Positions 1-5,818 are shown, counted from the first letter of the stretch. The stretch: DNA of 5,877 nt from an uncultured Ruminococcus sp. (GCA_900554975.1 USJI01000081.1:1-5877); one strand, 5' to 3'. The notes: generated by a model not told the origin, from the letters alone. A program made the numbers and translations.

Positions 1-651
1 GTGGCTCATATCTGTTCAGACCCGACCATGATAAAGGGCTTTACGGAGGGTGCAGATATTCATACGTCAACAGCGGCACAGGTTTTCGGACTTCCGGAAG
101 AAATGGTGACTCCTGAAATGAGAAGTGCGGCAAAGGCGGTAAACTTCGGAATAATTTATGGTATCGGTGCATTTTCACTTTCAAAGGATATAAATGTAAG
201 CGTCTATGAGGCAAAGAAATATATCAGCGATTATCTGCATAATTTCCCGAATGTTGAAAAGTTTATGAATGATACAGTTGAGAAAGCAAAAAGGGACGGA
301 TATGTAACAACCATGTTCGGCAGAAGAAGATATGTTCCGGAACTGACAGCTTCAAACAAGATGATGCAGGCGGCAGGCAGAAGAATCGCTATGAACACTC
401 CTGTTCAGGGAAGTGCGGCAGATATTATCAAGATTGCAATGGTAAAGGTTTATCAGCGTCTTCGTGATGAAGTGCCGGATGCAAGACTTATTCTTCAGGT
501 GCACGATGAACTTATCGTTGAGTGTGATGTCAAAGATGCAGATGCGGCGGCAAAAATACTCTCTGAGGAAATGACGGGTGCCTGTGAACTGAAAGTACCG
601 CTTACAGCAGATGTGAACAGAGGTGACAGCTGGTATGATGCAAAAGGCTGA
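1..651 (+). CDS. polA: DNA polymerase I, C-terminal part of polymerase domain (5' end outside window)
   Basis: This is the last 216 or so residues of family A DNA polymerase I, which fills gaps and replaces RNA primers during replication and repair. The finger O-helix (motif B) is at residues 41-54, with the dNTP-binding Arg41, Lys45, Phe49 and Tyr53 (E. coli R754, K758, F762, Y766 equivalents). GRRRYVPEL is at 107-115 and NTPVQGSAADIIK at 132-144. Motif C is QVHDELIVE at 166-174 and contains the catalytic His-Asp-Glu (168-170). The fragment ends where family members end. The GTG at base 1 is almost certainly an internal codon: the residues after it align just downstream of motif A (DYSQIELR), so motif A, the nuclease domains and the true start lie to the left. 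Phe49 rather than Tyr is the normal bacterial state and disfavours dideoxynucleotides. The 3' end overlaps the next gene, which suggests a shared transcript. Confidence 0.97.
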   Translation: MAHICSDPTMIKGFTEGADIHTSTAAQVFGLPEEMVTPEMRSAAKAVNFGIIYGIGAFSLSKDINVSVYEAKKYISDYLHNFPNVEKFMNDTVEKAKRDGYVTTMFGRRRYVPELTASNKMMQAAGRRIAMNTPVQGSAADIIKIAMVKVYQRLRDEVPDARLILQVHDELIVECDVKDADAAAKILSEEMTGACELKVPLTADVNRGDSWYDAKG

Positions 652-1087
652 TATAAGAAAATGTTCAGCAGCTGATGTAAAGGAAATAGCGGAAATTGAA
701 AAAAACTGTATTCCGGACGGCTGGTCTGAAAAGGCTTTTGAAGAATGGCTCAGCGGTGACGGAAAGATTTTACTCGGTGCATTTGCAGATGGCAGAATGA
801 TTGGCTTTGCAAATGGTTCATGGGTGATTGATGAAGGCGAACTGCTTAATATTGCAGTACTGGAAGAATATCGCCGACATGGCACAGCGGCATTGCTTTA
901 TGAACAGATTGAAAAGGAATTTTCAGACAATGGCGTCGGGACTGTTTATCTGGAAGTAAGGGAGAAAAACACTCCTGCTATAAAATTTTATCAGAAAAAC
1001 GGTTTTGAGCAGAACGGACTGAGAAAAAATTATTATAAAAATCCGCATGATAATGCTGTTTTAATGTGCAAAAAAATAATTGGATAA
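635..1087 (+). CDS. rimI: RimI-type GNAT N-acetyltransferase
   Basis: This is a single-domain GNAT acetyltransferase of about 150 residues, the usual length for RimI. RimI uses acetyl-CoA to acetylate the N-terminal alanine of ribosomal protein S18, and some homologues act on other proteins. Visible features, numbered from ATG 635, are the N-terminal PDGWSEKAF near residue 27 (PWS-like region), ELLNIAV at 69-75 (beta-4), and the acetyl-CoA pyrophosphate loop RRHGTA at 80-85. VYLEVREKN follows with Glu107, then AIKFYQKNGF with Tyr119; these match the catalytic Glu103 and Tyr115 of Salmonella RimI. The C-terminal LRKNYYKNPHDNAVLM is typical of the family. An in-frame GTG exists at 623, but AGAGGTGA at about 619-626 sits at a good distance from ATG 635 (or ATG 638), so I prefer 635. 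The gene overlaps polA by 17 bases. Position next to tsaD supports RimI over a generic GNAT, because rimI commonly sits beside t6A genes. Confidence 0.92.
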   Translation: MMQKADIRKCSAADVKEIAEIEKNCIPDGWSEKAFEEWLSGDGKILLGAFADGRMIGFANGSWVIDEGELLNIAVLEEYRRHGTAALLYEQIEKEFSDNGVGTVYLEVREKNTPAIKFYQKNGFEQNGLRKNYYKNPHDNAVLMCKKIIG

Positions 1088-1099
1088 TGGTGATGAACA

Positions 1100-2110
1100 A
1101 TGCTTATACTTGGAATCGAAAGCTCATGCGACGAAACAGCCGCAGCAATTTCAGAAAACGGAACGAAAATACTTTCTTCTGTTGTATCGACTCAGATAGA
1201 GGAACACAGAAAATATGGCGGAGTAGTGCCGGAAATAGCTTCCCGAAGACACTGTGAAAATATTCTCGGAGTTACGAAGAAAGCTCTTGAAGATGTAGGA
1301 AAAACACTTGATGATATTGATGCGGTGGCTGTAACATATGCTCCCGGACTTATAGGAGCATTGCTGGTTGGCGTGAATTTTGCAAAGGGACTTGCTCTTG
1401 CGTCGGGAAAACCGCTTGTACCGGTGCATCACATTTCCGGACATATTGCGGCAAACTATATTGCCCATGAGGAACTGAAACCGCCTTATCTGTGCCTTGT
1501 TGCAAGCGGCGGACATTCGCATATTGTTGAAGTGGCTGACTACACAAAATTTCATGTTATAGGAAGAACAAGAGACGATGCGGCAGGTGAATGCTTTGAC
1601 AAGTGTGCAAGGGCAATGGGATTTCCTTATCCGGGCGGAGTACATATAGATAAAGCTGCGGCAAGCGGCAATGCAGATGCATTTGAACTTCCTAAGCCGA
1701 AAGTTGCAGGAAGTGAATATGATTTCAGTTTTTCCGGACTCAAAACAGCGGTTATAAATCTTCTTCACAATTCCCAGCAGAAGGGAATAGAGGTAAACAG
1801 AGAGGATCTGAGTGCATCACTGCAAAGCAGAATTTCAGAAATACTCTGTGAAAAAACTATGCTTGCCGCCGAACATCTCGGATATAAAACAATTGCAATA
1901 GCAGGCGGTGTTTCTGCAAACAGTGGAGTAAGGGGAGCATTTGAAAAAGCGTGCAGGGAACGTGACATGAAACTTTATATGCCGCCGCTTAGCCTTTGCG
2001 GTGACAATGGTGCTATGATAGCCTGTCAGGGATATTATAATTATATTGCCGGACAGCGTGGAGATGAAAGCCTTAATGCGGTTGCAACCCTTTCTCTGGA
2101 AGATATCTAA
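1100..2110 (+). CDS. tsaD: tRNA N6-adenosine threonylcarbamoyltransferase TsaD
   Basis: This is a full-length 336-residue TsaD (Kae1/YgjD family; old name glycoprotease Gcp). With TsaB and TsaE it transfers the threonylcarbamoyl group from TsaC-made threonylcarbamoyl-AMP to A37 of ANN-decoding tRNAs. The ASKHA nucleotide-binding fold is clear: GIESSCDET at 5-13, VPVHHISGHIAAN at 107-119, LVASGGHSHIVE at 133-144, RTRDDAAGECFDKCAR at 156-171, YPGG at 177-180, FSFSGLKTA at 209-217, AGGVSAN at 268-274 and LCGDNGAMIA at 299-308. Metal ligands His111, His115 and Asp302 are all present, so the enzyme should be active. The ATG at 1100 places GIESSCDET at the normal distance from the N terminus and follows a modest GGTGATG. 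It starts 12 bases after rimI, so it is probably cotranscribed. tsaB and tsaE are not in the window and must lie elsewhere. The strand-convergent hairpin at 2128-2151 ends the transcript. Confidence 0.98.
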   Translation: MLILGIESSCDETAAAISENGTKILSSVVSTQIEEHRKYGGVVPEIASRRHCENILGVTKKALEDVGKTLDDIDAVAVTYAPGLIGALLVGVNFAKGLALASGKPLVPVHHISGHIAANYIAHEELKPPYLCLVASGGHSHIVEVADYTKFHVIGRTRDDAAGECFDKCARAMGFPYPGGVHIDKAAASGNADAFELPKPKVAGSEYDFSFSGLKTAVINLLHNSQQKGIEVNREDLSASLQSRISEILCEKTMLAAEHLGYKTIAIAGGVSANSGVRGAFEKACRERDMKLYMPPLSLCGDNGAMIACQGYYNYIAGQRGDESLNAVATLSLEDI

Positions 2111-2127
2111 GAACCCGGACTAATAAA

Positions 2128-2151
2128 AAAGGACGCTTTAAAGCGTCCTTT
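2128..2151. terminator. Bidirectional intrinsic terminator between tsaD and pfkA
   Basis: The arms AAAGGACGCTTT (2128-2139) and AAAGCGTCCTTT (2140-2151) form a perfect 24-base palindrome. The folded RNA would have a GGACGC/GCGTCC core with a short A/T loop. On the minus strand the stem is followed by a run of T (reverse complement of the A run at 2125-2130), giving a good terminator for pfkA. On the plus strand it is followed by TTTAATTTTAATTT, a looser but adequate U-rich tail for tsaD. Its place in the 51-base gap between two converging genes fits a shared terminator. Confidence 0.9.
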
Positions 2152-2161
2152 AATTTTAATT

Positions 2162-3244
2162 TCAGTCACCGAATGAAATACCCAGATCTTTTGCTGTTTT
2201 GACGAGCTGATCTTCAGGGTCAACGAATTTAGTCTTTCCGGCAATATCTTCAAGCTTATTTGCTGTGATTTTTCCGCCGACTTTTGCAACCGTTCTTCCA
2301 TATTTTTCGTGGGCAATGAGTTCAGCCGCATGAACACCAAACTGTGTTGCAAGAATTCTGTCATAAGCACTCGGACTTCCGCCTCTGAGCATATGTCCCG
2401 GTACGCAGGTTCTTGTTTCCAATCCTGTTTTAGCCTGTATCTGTGCGGCAATTCTGTTTGTTGCAGTTGTGATTCCGGCTTCAGCACGAAGCTTTGCACG
2501 TTCTTTCTTTTTCATTTTTGCTTCCTGTACATCAAATACACCTTCAGCAACGGCAACGATTGAGAAATTTTTTCCGCTTTCACTTCTCTTTATAACTGAC
2601 TGGCACACCTTGTCAATGTCATAAGGAATTTCAGGAATGAGAATTATATCTGCACCTCCGGCAATACCGGCGTTCAGGGTAAGCCATCCGGCTTTGTTGC
2701 CCATTATTTCACAGAGAAGGATTCTTGAGTGGCTGTTTGCCGTTGTGTGGAGTCTGTCAAGAGCGTCTGTTGCAATATCAACAGCTGTATGAAAACCGAA
2801 AGTCACATCAGTTCCGTAAATGTCATTATCAATTGTTTTAGGAAGACCGATTACGTTAAGACCTTCATCTGAAAGCAGACGGGAGGTTTTGTGCGTTCCG
2901 TTTCCGCCGAGAGTAAGAAGACAGTCAAGCTTCTGCTTTTTGTAGGTTTCCTTCATGTTCTTTACTTTGTCAACATTGTCATCGCCGATAACCTGCATCA
3001 TCTTGAATGGCTGACGCTTTGTGCCGAGAATAGTTCCGCCTCTTGTAAGGATTCCGGAAAATTCCTCAGGTTTCATATCACGGCAGATATTGTTGATAAG
3101 TCCGTAGTAACCTTCGGCAATGCCGACAATTTCAACATTTTCAGTACCCATTTTTTCATAACATGCCTTGGCAACACCTCTTATTGTTGCATTGAGTCCC
3201 GGACAGTCACCGCCGCTTGTAAGAATTCCTATACGTTTTTTCAT
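2162..3244 (-). CDS. pfkA: 6-phosphofructokinase (PfkA family, G-K type active site)
   Basis: This is a 360-residue PFK-A family enzyme, which phosphorylates fructose 6-phosphate to fructose 1,6-bisphosphate, the committed step of glycolysis. Visible motifs are GILTSGGDCPGLNA (6-19), LTRGGTILGTKR (66-77), TLGGNGTHKTS (111-121), GLPKTIDND (133-141) with catalytic base Asp139, SHSR (171-174), CEIMGNKAGW (178-187), AVAEG (231-235) with Glu234, R278, and VPGHMLRGGSPSAYDR (281-296) with His284, Arg287 and Arg296. Gly116 (E. coli Gly104 position) argues for ATP, while Lys136 (E. coli Gly124 position) is shared with PPi enzymes; Gly plus Lys is known in ATP-dependent PFKs, so I favour ATP but not firmly. 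Asn115 replaces the usual Asp and Asn183 the usual Arg of MGR. A charged, lysine-rich stretch (about 239-255) looks like a surface insertion. GGGAGG at 3251-3256 (reverse strand) sits 6 bases before the ATG and fixes the start. The gene is monocistronic between its own promoter and terminator. Confidence 0.95.
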   Translation of the reverse strand: MKKRIGILTSGGDCPGLNATIRGVAKACYEKMGTENVEIVGIAEGYYGLINNICRDMKPEEFSGILTRGGTILGTKRQPFKMMQVIGDDNVDKVKNMKETYKKQKLDCLLTLGGNGTHKTSRLLSDEGLNVIGLPKTIDNDIYGTDVTFGFHTAVDIATDALDRLHTTANSHSRILLCEIMGNKAGWLTLNAGIAGGADIILIPEIPYDIDKVCQSVIKRSESGKNFSIVAVAEGVFDVQEAKMKKKERAKLRAEAGITTATNRIAAQIQAKTGLETRTCVPGHMLRGGSPSAYDRILATQFGVHAAELIAHEKYGRTVAKVGGKITANKLEDIAGKTKFVDPEDQLVKTAKDLGISFGD

Positions 3245-3337
3245 ATTTTACCTCCCTGGCCGTCTGAAAAATGACGAACGGCTCGCTAAAATTTTACATA
3301 AATTTAATTTGTTCAAAATATATAATGCGCTGTTTTT

Positions 3338-3366
3338 ATTATACCAATTTTTATGTAAAATGTCAA
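3338..3366 (-). promoter_or_regulatory. Sigma-A promoter of pfkA
   Basis: Read on the minus strand, TTGACA (3366-3361) and TATAAT (3343-3338) are separated by exactly 17 bases. TGG directly before TATAAT adds an extended -10. All twelve hexamer bases are consensus. Transcription would begin near 3331, leaving a leader of roughly 87 bases before the pfkA ATG. This predicts strong, housekeeping-level expression. A TTTTATGTAAAA palindrome (3349-3360) lies in the spacer between the two hexamers and could bind a repressor. Confidence 0.9.
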
Positions 3367-3402
3367 CAACGAGAGCACTTTCAATCAAATATTTTTTTAT
3401 TT

Positions 3403-3434
3403 TTCACCTGTTATACACATTATGGAATTATAAT
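3403..3434 (+). promoter_or_regulatory. Candidate self-regulated promoter of the two-component operon
   Basis: TATAAT at 3429-3434 has no recognisable -35 hexamer at 16-18 bases. In the -35 region there are instead two hexamers 11 bases apart, TTCACC (3403-3408) and TACACA (3414-3419), each one base off TTCACA, ending 9 bases before TATAAT. The same geometry recurs at 5781-5812. OmpR/PhoB-family regulators bind such 11-base-period direct repeats in place of a -35, so the regulator encoded just downstream may activate its own transcription. Transcription would begin near 3441, giving a leader of about 70 bases. An overlapping 7-base-arm inverted repeat (3417-3423 with 3430-3436) covers the -10. 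Confidence 0.55.
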
Positions 3435-3456
3435 GTAATCATAAATTTGATATAGG

Positions 3457-3484
3457 TTTTACAGCCCTGAAATATGCTGTAAAA
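3457..3484. repeat. Inverted repeat in the response-regulator leader
   Basis: TTTTACAGC (3457-3465) and GCTGTAAAA (3476-3484) are perfect 9-base complementary arms separated by 10 bases. The repeat lies 14 bases before the ribosome binding site. In RNA it would form a leader stem-loop; in DNA it could be an operator. No T-run follows in either direction, so it is not an obvious terminator. Confidence 0.65.
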
Positions 3485-3511
3485 AATCCGACATGATAAG
3501 GAGATTTAAGT

Positions 3512-4192
3512 ATGTATAAGATTCTTGTTGTTGATGATGAGGTAAATATCAGACGAGTTGTCCGTGAATATGCTGAATTTGAAGGATACGAGATATCAGA
3601 AGCAGAAAACGGCATGGAAGCAGTTGAAATGGTAAAAAACAATGACTATGACCTTATAGTTATGGATATTATGATGCCGAAACTTGACGGTTTTTCTACC
3701 TGCAAGGAAATAAAGAAGTATAAAACAATTCCGGTTATTATGCTTTCGGCGAGGGGCGAGGAATACGATAAACTTTTCGGATTTGAACTCGGAATAGATG
3801 ATTATGTTGTAAAGCCTTTTTCTCCTAAGGAACTGATGGCGAGAATAAAAGCAGTTCTGAAAAGAAATACGGCGGCAGAAACAGCTGTTCCGGAAAAGAT
3901 AAAATTTGAGGGACTTGAAATAGACCTTGCCGGACGTGAGGTTTATGTTGACGGGCAGAAAGCTTCGATGACTCCTAAGGAATATGACCTTCTTTTCTAT
4001 CTTGTGAAAAATAAAAATCTGGCTCTTACAAGGGACAAGCTTCTTGAAGAAGTCTGGGGATACGATTCCTTCGGGGATGACAGAACAGTTGATACACATA
4101 TCAAAATGCTCAGAAACAGCCTTGGACCTTACAGAAAATTTATTGTTACATTGAGAGGAATGGGATATAAATTTGAGTACACCCAGAACTAA
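3512..4192 (+). CDS. OmpR/PhoB-family response regulator
   Basis: This is a 226-residue transcription factor with the standard two-domain layout. The receiver (about 1-118) has the acidic pocket Asp8-Asp9, phosphoacceptor Asp52 in VMDIMMPKLDG, switch Ser79, Tyr98 and Lys101 in KPF; every catalytic position is intact. A short linker (119-128) joins a winged-helix DNA-binding domain (about 129-224) with MTPKEYDLLFYLV, the recognition helix region RTVDTHIKMLRN (191-202) and the wing TLRGMGYKFE. The ATG follows AAGGAG (3498-3503) by 8 bases. It is the first gene of a two-gene operon, overlapping the kinase gene by 20 bases, so the two are surely partners. When phosphorylated it should dimerise and bind direct repeats of about 11-base period; such repeats precede its own gene and the region after the kinase. 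The match of the latter to PhoP boxes suggests a PhoP-like role, but sequence alone cannot separate PhoP from other family members, so no symbol is given. Confidence 0.95.
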   Translation: MYKILVVDDEVNIRRVVREYAEFEGYEISEAENGMEAVEMVKNNDYDLIVMDIMMPKLDGFSTCKEIKKYKTIPVIMLSARGEEYDKLFGFELGIDDYVVKPFSPKELMARIKAVLKRNTAAETAVPEKIKFEGLEIDLAGREVYVDGQKASMTPKEYDLLFYLVKNKNLALTRDKLLEEVWGYDSFGDDRTVDTHIKMLRNSLGPYRKFIVTLRGMGYKFEYTQN

Positions 4193-5696
4193 AACAGCCG
4201 TAAGCCTTAAATTCCGCATATGGGAATATTTTATATTTTTTACTGCGGTTGTATTTATAATGCTTTGGTTTTTTCAGATAGTCTTTCTGGAAAACTTTTA
4301 TGAAAAAATGAAAATTTCTGATGTCCGGAGAACTGCTTCGCAGATTATTGATGAATACGGAAGCGATGATTACAGCAATCTTCTGACAAATATAGCCTTG
4401 ACAAATGATCTTTGCATTGAAATTGTCGATAAATACGGAAGAACGATATATACAAAAGATACTCTTGGCAAAAGCTGTCTTATTCACAGTCCTGACTCAA
4501 TGAAGAGCGAATTTCTCGCAAAGCTCAAGGACAGCGGAGAGGATACTGTATATTTCAAAAAATACAATCCGGCAATAAGCAATGACACGCTTGTGCTGGC
4601 AGCGGTAATCGGTGATTCGGACGATCCGGAGGGATACCTTCTGATAAACAGTCCGCTTGTACCGGTCGGCTCGACAGTTTCAATTATAAAAAGACAGTTG
4701 CTTATTATAACGGTATATCTTGTTGCACTCAGCCTTGTTATATCATTCTTTATGGCAAGACGTATTTCAGAACCAATTGCGAAAATTACCAAATCCGCTG
4801 AAAAAATGGCGTCCGGAAACTATAATATAAAATTCGAGGGCGGAGATTATCTGGAGATACAGCAGCTTGCAAGTACGCTTACTTATGCAGGTCAGCAGAT
4901 ATCAAAGGTTGATGCGATGCAGAGAGATCTTATCGCCAATGTTTCCCACGATCTGAGAACACCTCTTACAATGCTTAAAGCCTATGCGGAAATGATAAGA
5001 GATCTTTCAGGAGATAATCCTCAGAAGCGTAACGAACATCTTGAAATAATTATTGAGGAAACGGACAGGCTTGCACAGCTGGTAAATGACATTCTTGACC
5101 TAGGAAAACTTGAAGACGGAAACCAGAAACTGAATTATTCTGAATTCAACATAAAAGTTCTTATGCAGGATATTATTGCAAGGTATGACGGACTTTCCAA
5201 AAAGAAAGATTACCATATTCATTTTGAACCGGACGATGATATTCTGGTAAGATGCGATATAATCAAGATACAACAGGTTATTTACAATCTTATAAATAAT
5301 GCTGTGAATTATACAGGCGATGACAAGCAGGTATTTGTACGGCAGAAAAATAAAGAGGACTGCGTAAGAATTGAAGTTTCAGATACAGGACAGGGTATTT
5401 CATCGGACAAGATAAAGCTTATTTTTGATAAGTACTATCGTTCAGAAAATCATAAGCGTGAAGTTGTCGGAACGGGTCTGGGACTTTCAATTGTCAAAGC
5501 TATACTGAAAAAGCACGGATATAATTTCGGAGTTTACAGCGTTGTCGGAAAAGGTTCAACTTTCTGGTTTGAAATAAAAGACCTTGTAAAGGACGAAAAG
5601 GAAGATCCTCCAGAAGAAATTCAACAGGAAAAGAAGTCTGAAAAATGGCATCATGAAAAAAAGCATGAGCATGACAAGGACAAAGAACAAAAGTAA
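4173..5696 (+). CDS. Membrane sensor histidine kinase (HAMP, HisKA, HATPase_c), partner of the preceding regulator
   Basis: This is a 507-residue transmembrane sensor kinase that autophosphorylates on histidine and passes the phosphate to Asp52 of the regulator. The order is a short cytoplasmic N terminus, TM1 (about 18-40), an extracellular sensor of about 130 residues (41-173, unrecognised, possibly PDC/Cache-like), TM2 (about 174-195), HAMP (196-248), HisKA with SHDLRTP and phospho-His259, then HATPase_c with the N box (Asn372-Asn376), G1 box DTGQGI (404-409), F box near Phe418 and G2 box GTGLGLSI (433-440). HAMP leads straight into HisKA with no cytoplasmic PAS domain, unlike typical PhoR or WalK. 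The last 38 residues (about 470-507) are a hydrophilic Lys/Glu/His-rich tail. No ATG is available before TM1: reading back, the frame holds TTG at 4173 and then a stop at 4152-4154. I therefore call TTG, with GGGAT (4162-4166) or AGAGG (4154-4158) as weak ribosome binding sites and translational coupling to the overlapping regulator gene. Confidence 0.95.
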   Translation: MSTPRTKTAVSLKFRIWEYFIFFTAVVFIMLWFFQIVFLENFYEKMKISDVRRTASQIIDEYGSDDYSNLLTNIALTNDLCIEIVDKYGRTIYTKDTLGKSCLIHSPDSMKSEFLAKLKDSGEDTVYFKKYNPAISNDTLVLAAVIGDSDDPEGYLLINSPLVPVGSTVSIIKRQLLIITVYLVALSLVISFFMARRISEPIAKITKSAEKMASGNYNIKFEGGDYLEIQQLASTLTYAGQQISKVDAMQRDLIANVSHDLRTPLTMLKAYAEMIRDLSGDNPQKRNEHLEIIIEETDRLAQLVNDILDLGKLEDGNQKLNYSEFNIKVLMQDIIARYDGLSKKKDYHIHFEPDDDILVRCDIIKIQQVIYNLINNAVNYTGDDKQVFVRQKNKEDCVRIEVSDTGQGISSDKIKLIFDKYYRSENHKREVVGTGLGLSIVKAILKKHGYNFGVYSVVGKGSTFWFEIKDLVKDEKEDPPEEIQQEKKSEKWHHEKKHEHDKDKEQK

Positions 5697-5701
5697 TATA
5701 G

Positions 5702-5736
5702 AGGGCGCTTTTTTATATAAAAGCGTCCTTTCTTAT
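5702..5736 (+). terminator. Intrinsic terminator of the two-component operon
   Basis: AGGGCGCTTTT (5702-5712) pairs with AAAAGCGTCCT (5719-5729) through one G-U pair, leaving a six-base A/T loop. The stem is followed by TTCTTAT, a short T-rich tail. It starts six bases after the kinase stop codon. The right arm with its tail (5720-5731) is identical over 12 bases to 2140-2151 in the tsaD/pfkA terminator. Confidence 0.88.
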
Positions 5737-5758
5737 GAAAAAAATTAAACTATATCCT

Positions 5759-5812
5759 TTCAGATTTTTTTCAAGGGCTTTTCACATGGATTTCACAGAT
5801 GAAATATATAAT
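5759..5812 (+). promoter_or_regulatory. Four-copy PhoP/PhoB-type direct-repeat box with -10, promoter of a gene beyond the window
   Basis: Hexamers TTCAGA (5759), TTCAAG (5770), TTCACA (5781) and TTCACA (5792) start exactly 11 bases apart. The last two, separated by TGGAT, fit the Bacillus subtilis PhoP consensus TT(A/C/T)ACA-N5-TT(A/C/T)ACA. The array ends at 5797 and TATAAT follows at 5807-5812, nine bases on. No normal -35 exists at 16-18 bases, as expected of a promoter activated by a PhoB-class regulator. Transcription would begin near 5819 and run to the right, out of the window. The likely regulator is the one encoded at 3512-4192, though another OmpR-family protein could use such a site. 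Confidence 0.65.
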
Positions 5813-5818
5813 ACAAAC

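Larger units (their letters stand above)
3245..3511. other. Divergent regulatory spacer between pfkA and the response regulator
   Basis: This 267-base AT-rich spacer has no credible gene. From left to right it holds the pfkA Shine-Dalgarno (3251-3256), a small GCCGT/ACGGC inverted repeat (3259-3263 with 3278-3282), the pfkA promoter on the minus strand (3338-3366), a candidate response-regulator box and -10 on the plus strand (3403-3434), a 9-base-arm inverted repeat (3457-3465 with 3476-3484) and the AAGGAG ribosome binding site (3498-3503). The heptamer TTTTACA or its complement occurs four times, at 3292, 3354, 3457 and 3478. Confidence 0.8.

Noticed and set aside
1..3. GTG at base 1 as the true start of a short gene
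   Set aside because: The encoded protein lines up with the interior of DNA polymerase I immediately after motif A, so the frame must continue to the left.
352..885. Minus-strand open frame of about 177 codons across the polA-rimI junction
   Set aside because: It is antisense to two conserved genes with clear motifs, and I saw no ribosome binding site or family resemblance for it.
1151..1768. Long minus-strand open frame of about 205 codons inside tsaD
   Set aside because: It lies wholly antisense to a strongly conserved gene, is rich in Cys/Arg/Ser as complement frames often are, and has no recognisable motif.
2162..3244. PFK as a pseudo-enzyme because of Asn115 and Asn183
   Set aside because: The frame is intact, has a consensus promoter and strong ribosome binding site, and the remaining catalytic residues are all present.
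2891..3455. Plus-strand open frames opposite the 5' part of pfkA and its leader
   Set aside because: They overlap pfkA in antisense and run through its promoter; the product is low in conserved motifs.
3457..3484. Inverted repeat as a transcription attenuator before the regulator
   Set aside because: No T-run follows the stem on either strand and no competing anti-terminator stem was evident.
3596..4219. Minus-strand open frame of about 207 codons across the response regulator
   Set aside because: It is the complement of an intact, motif-rich regulator gene, and its product shows no domain-like pattern.
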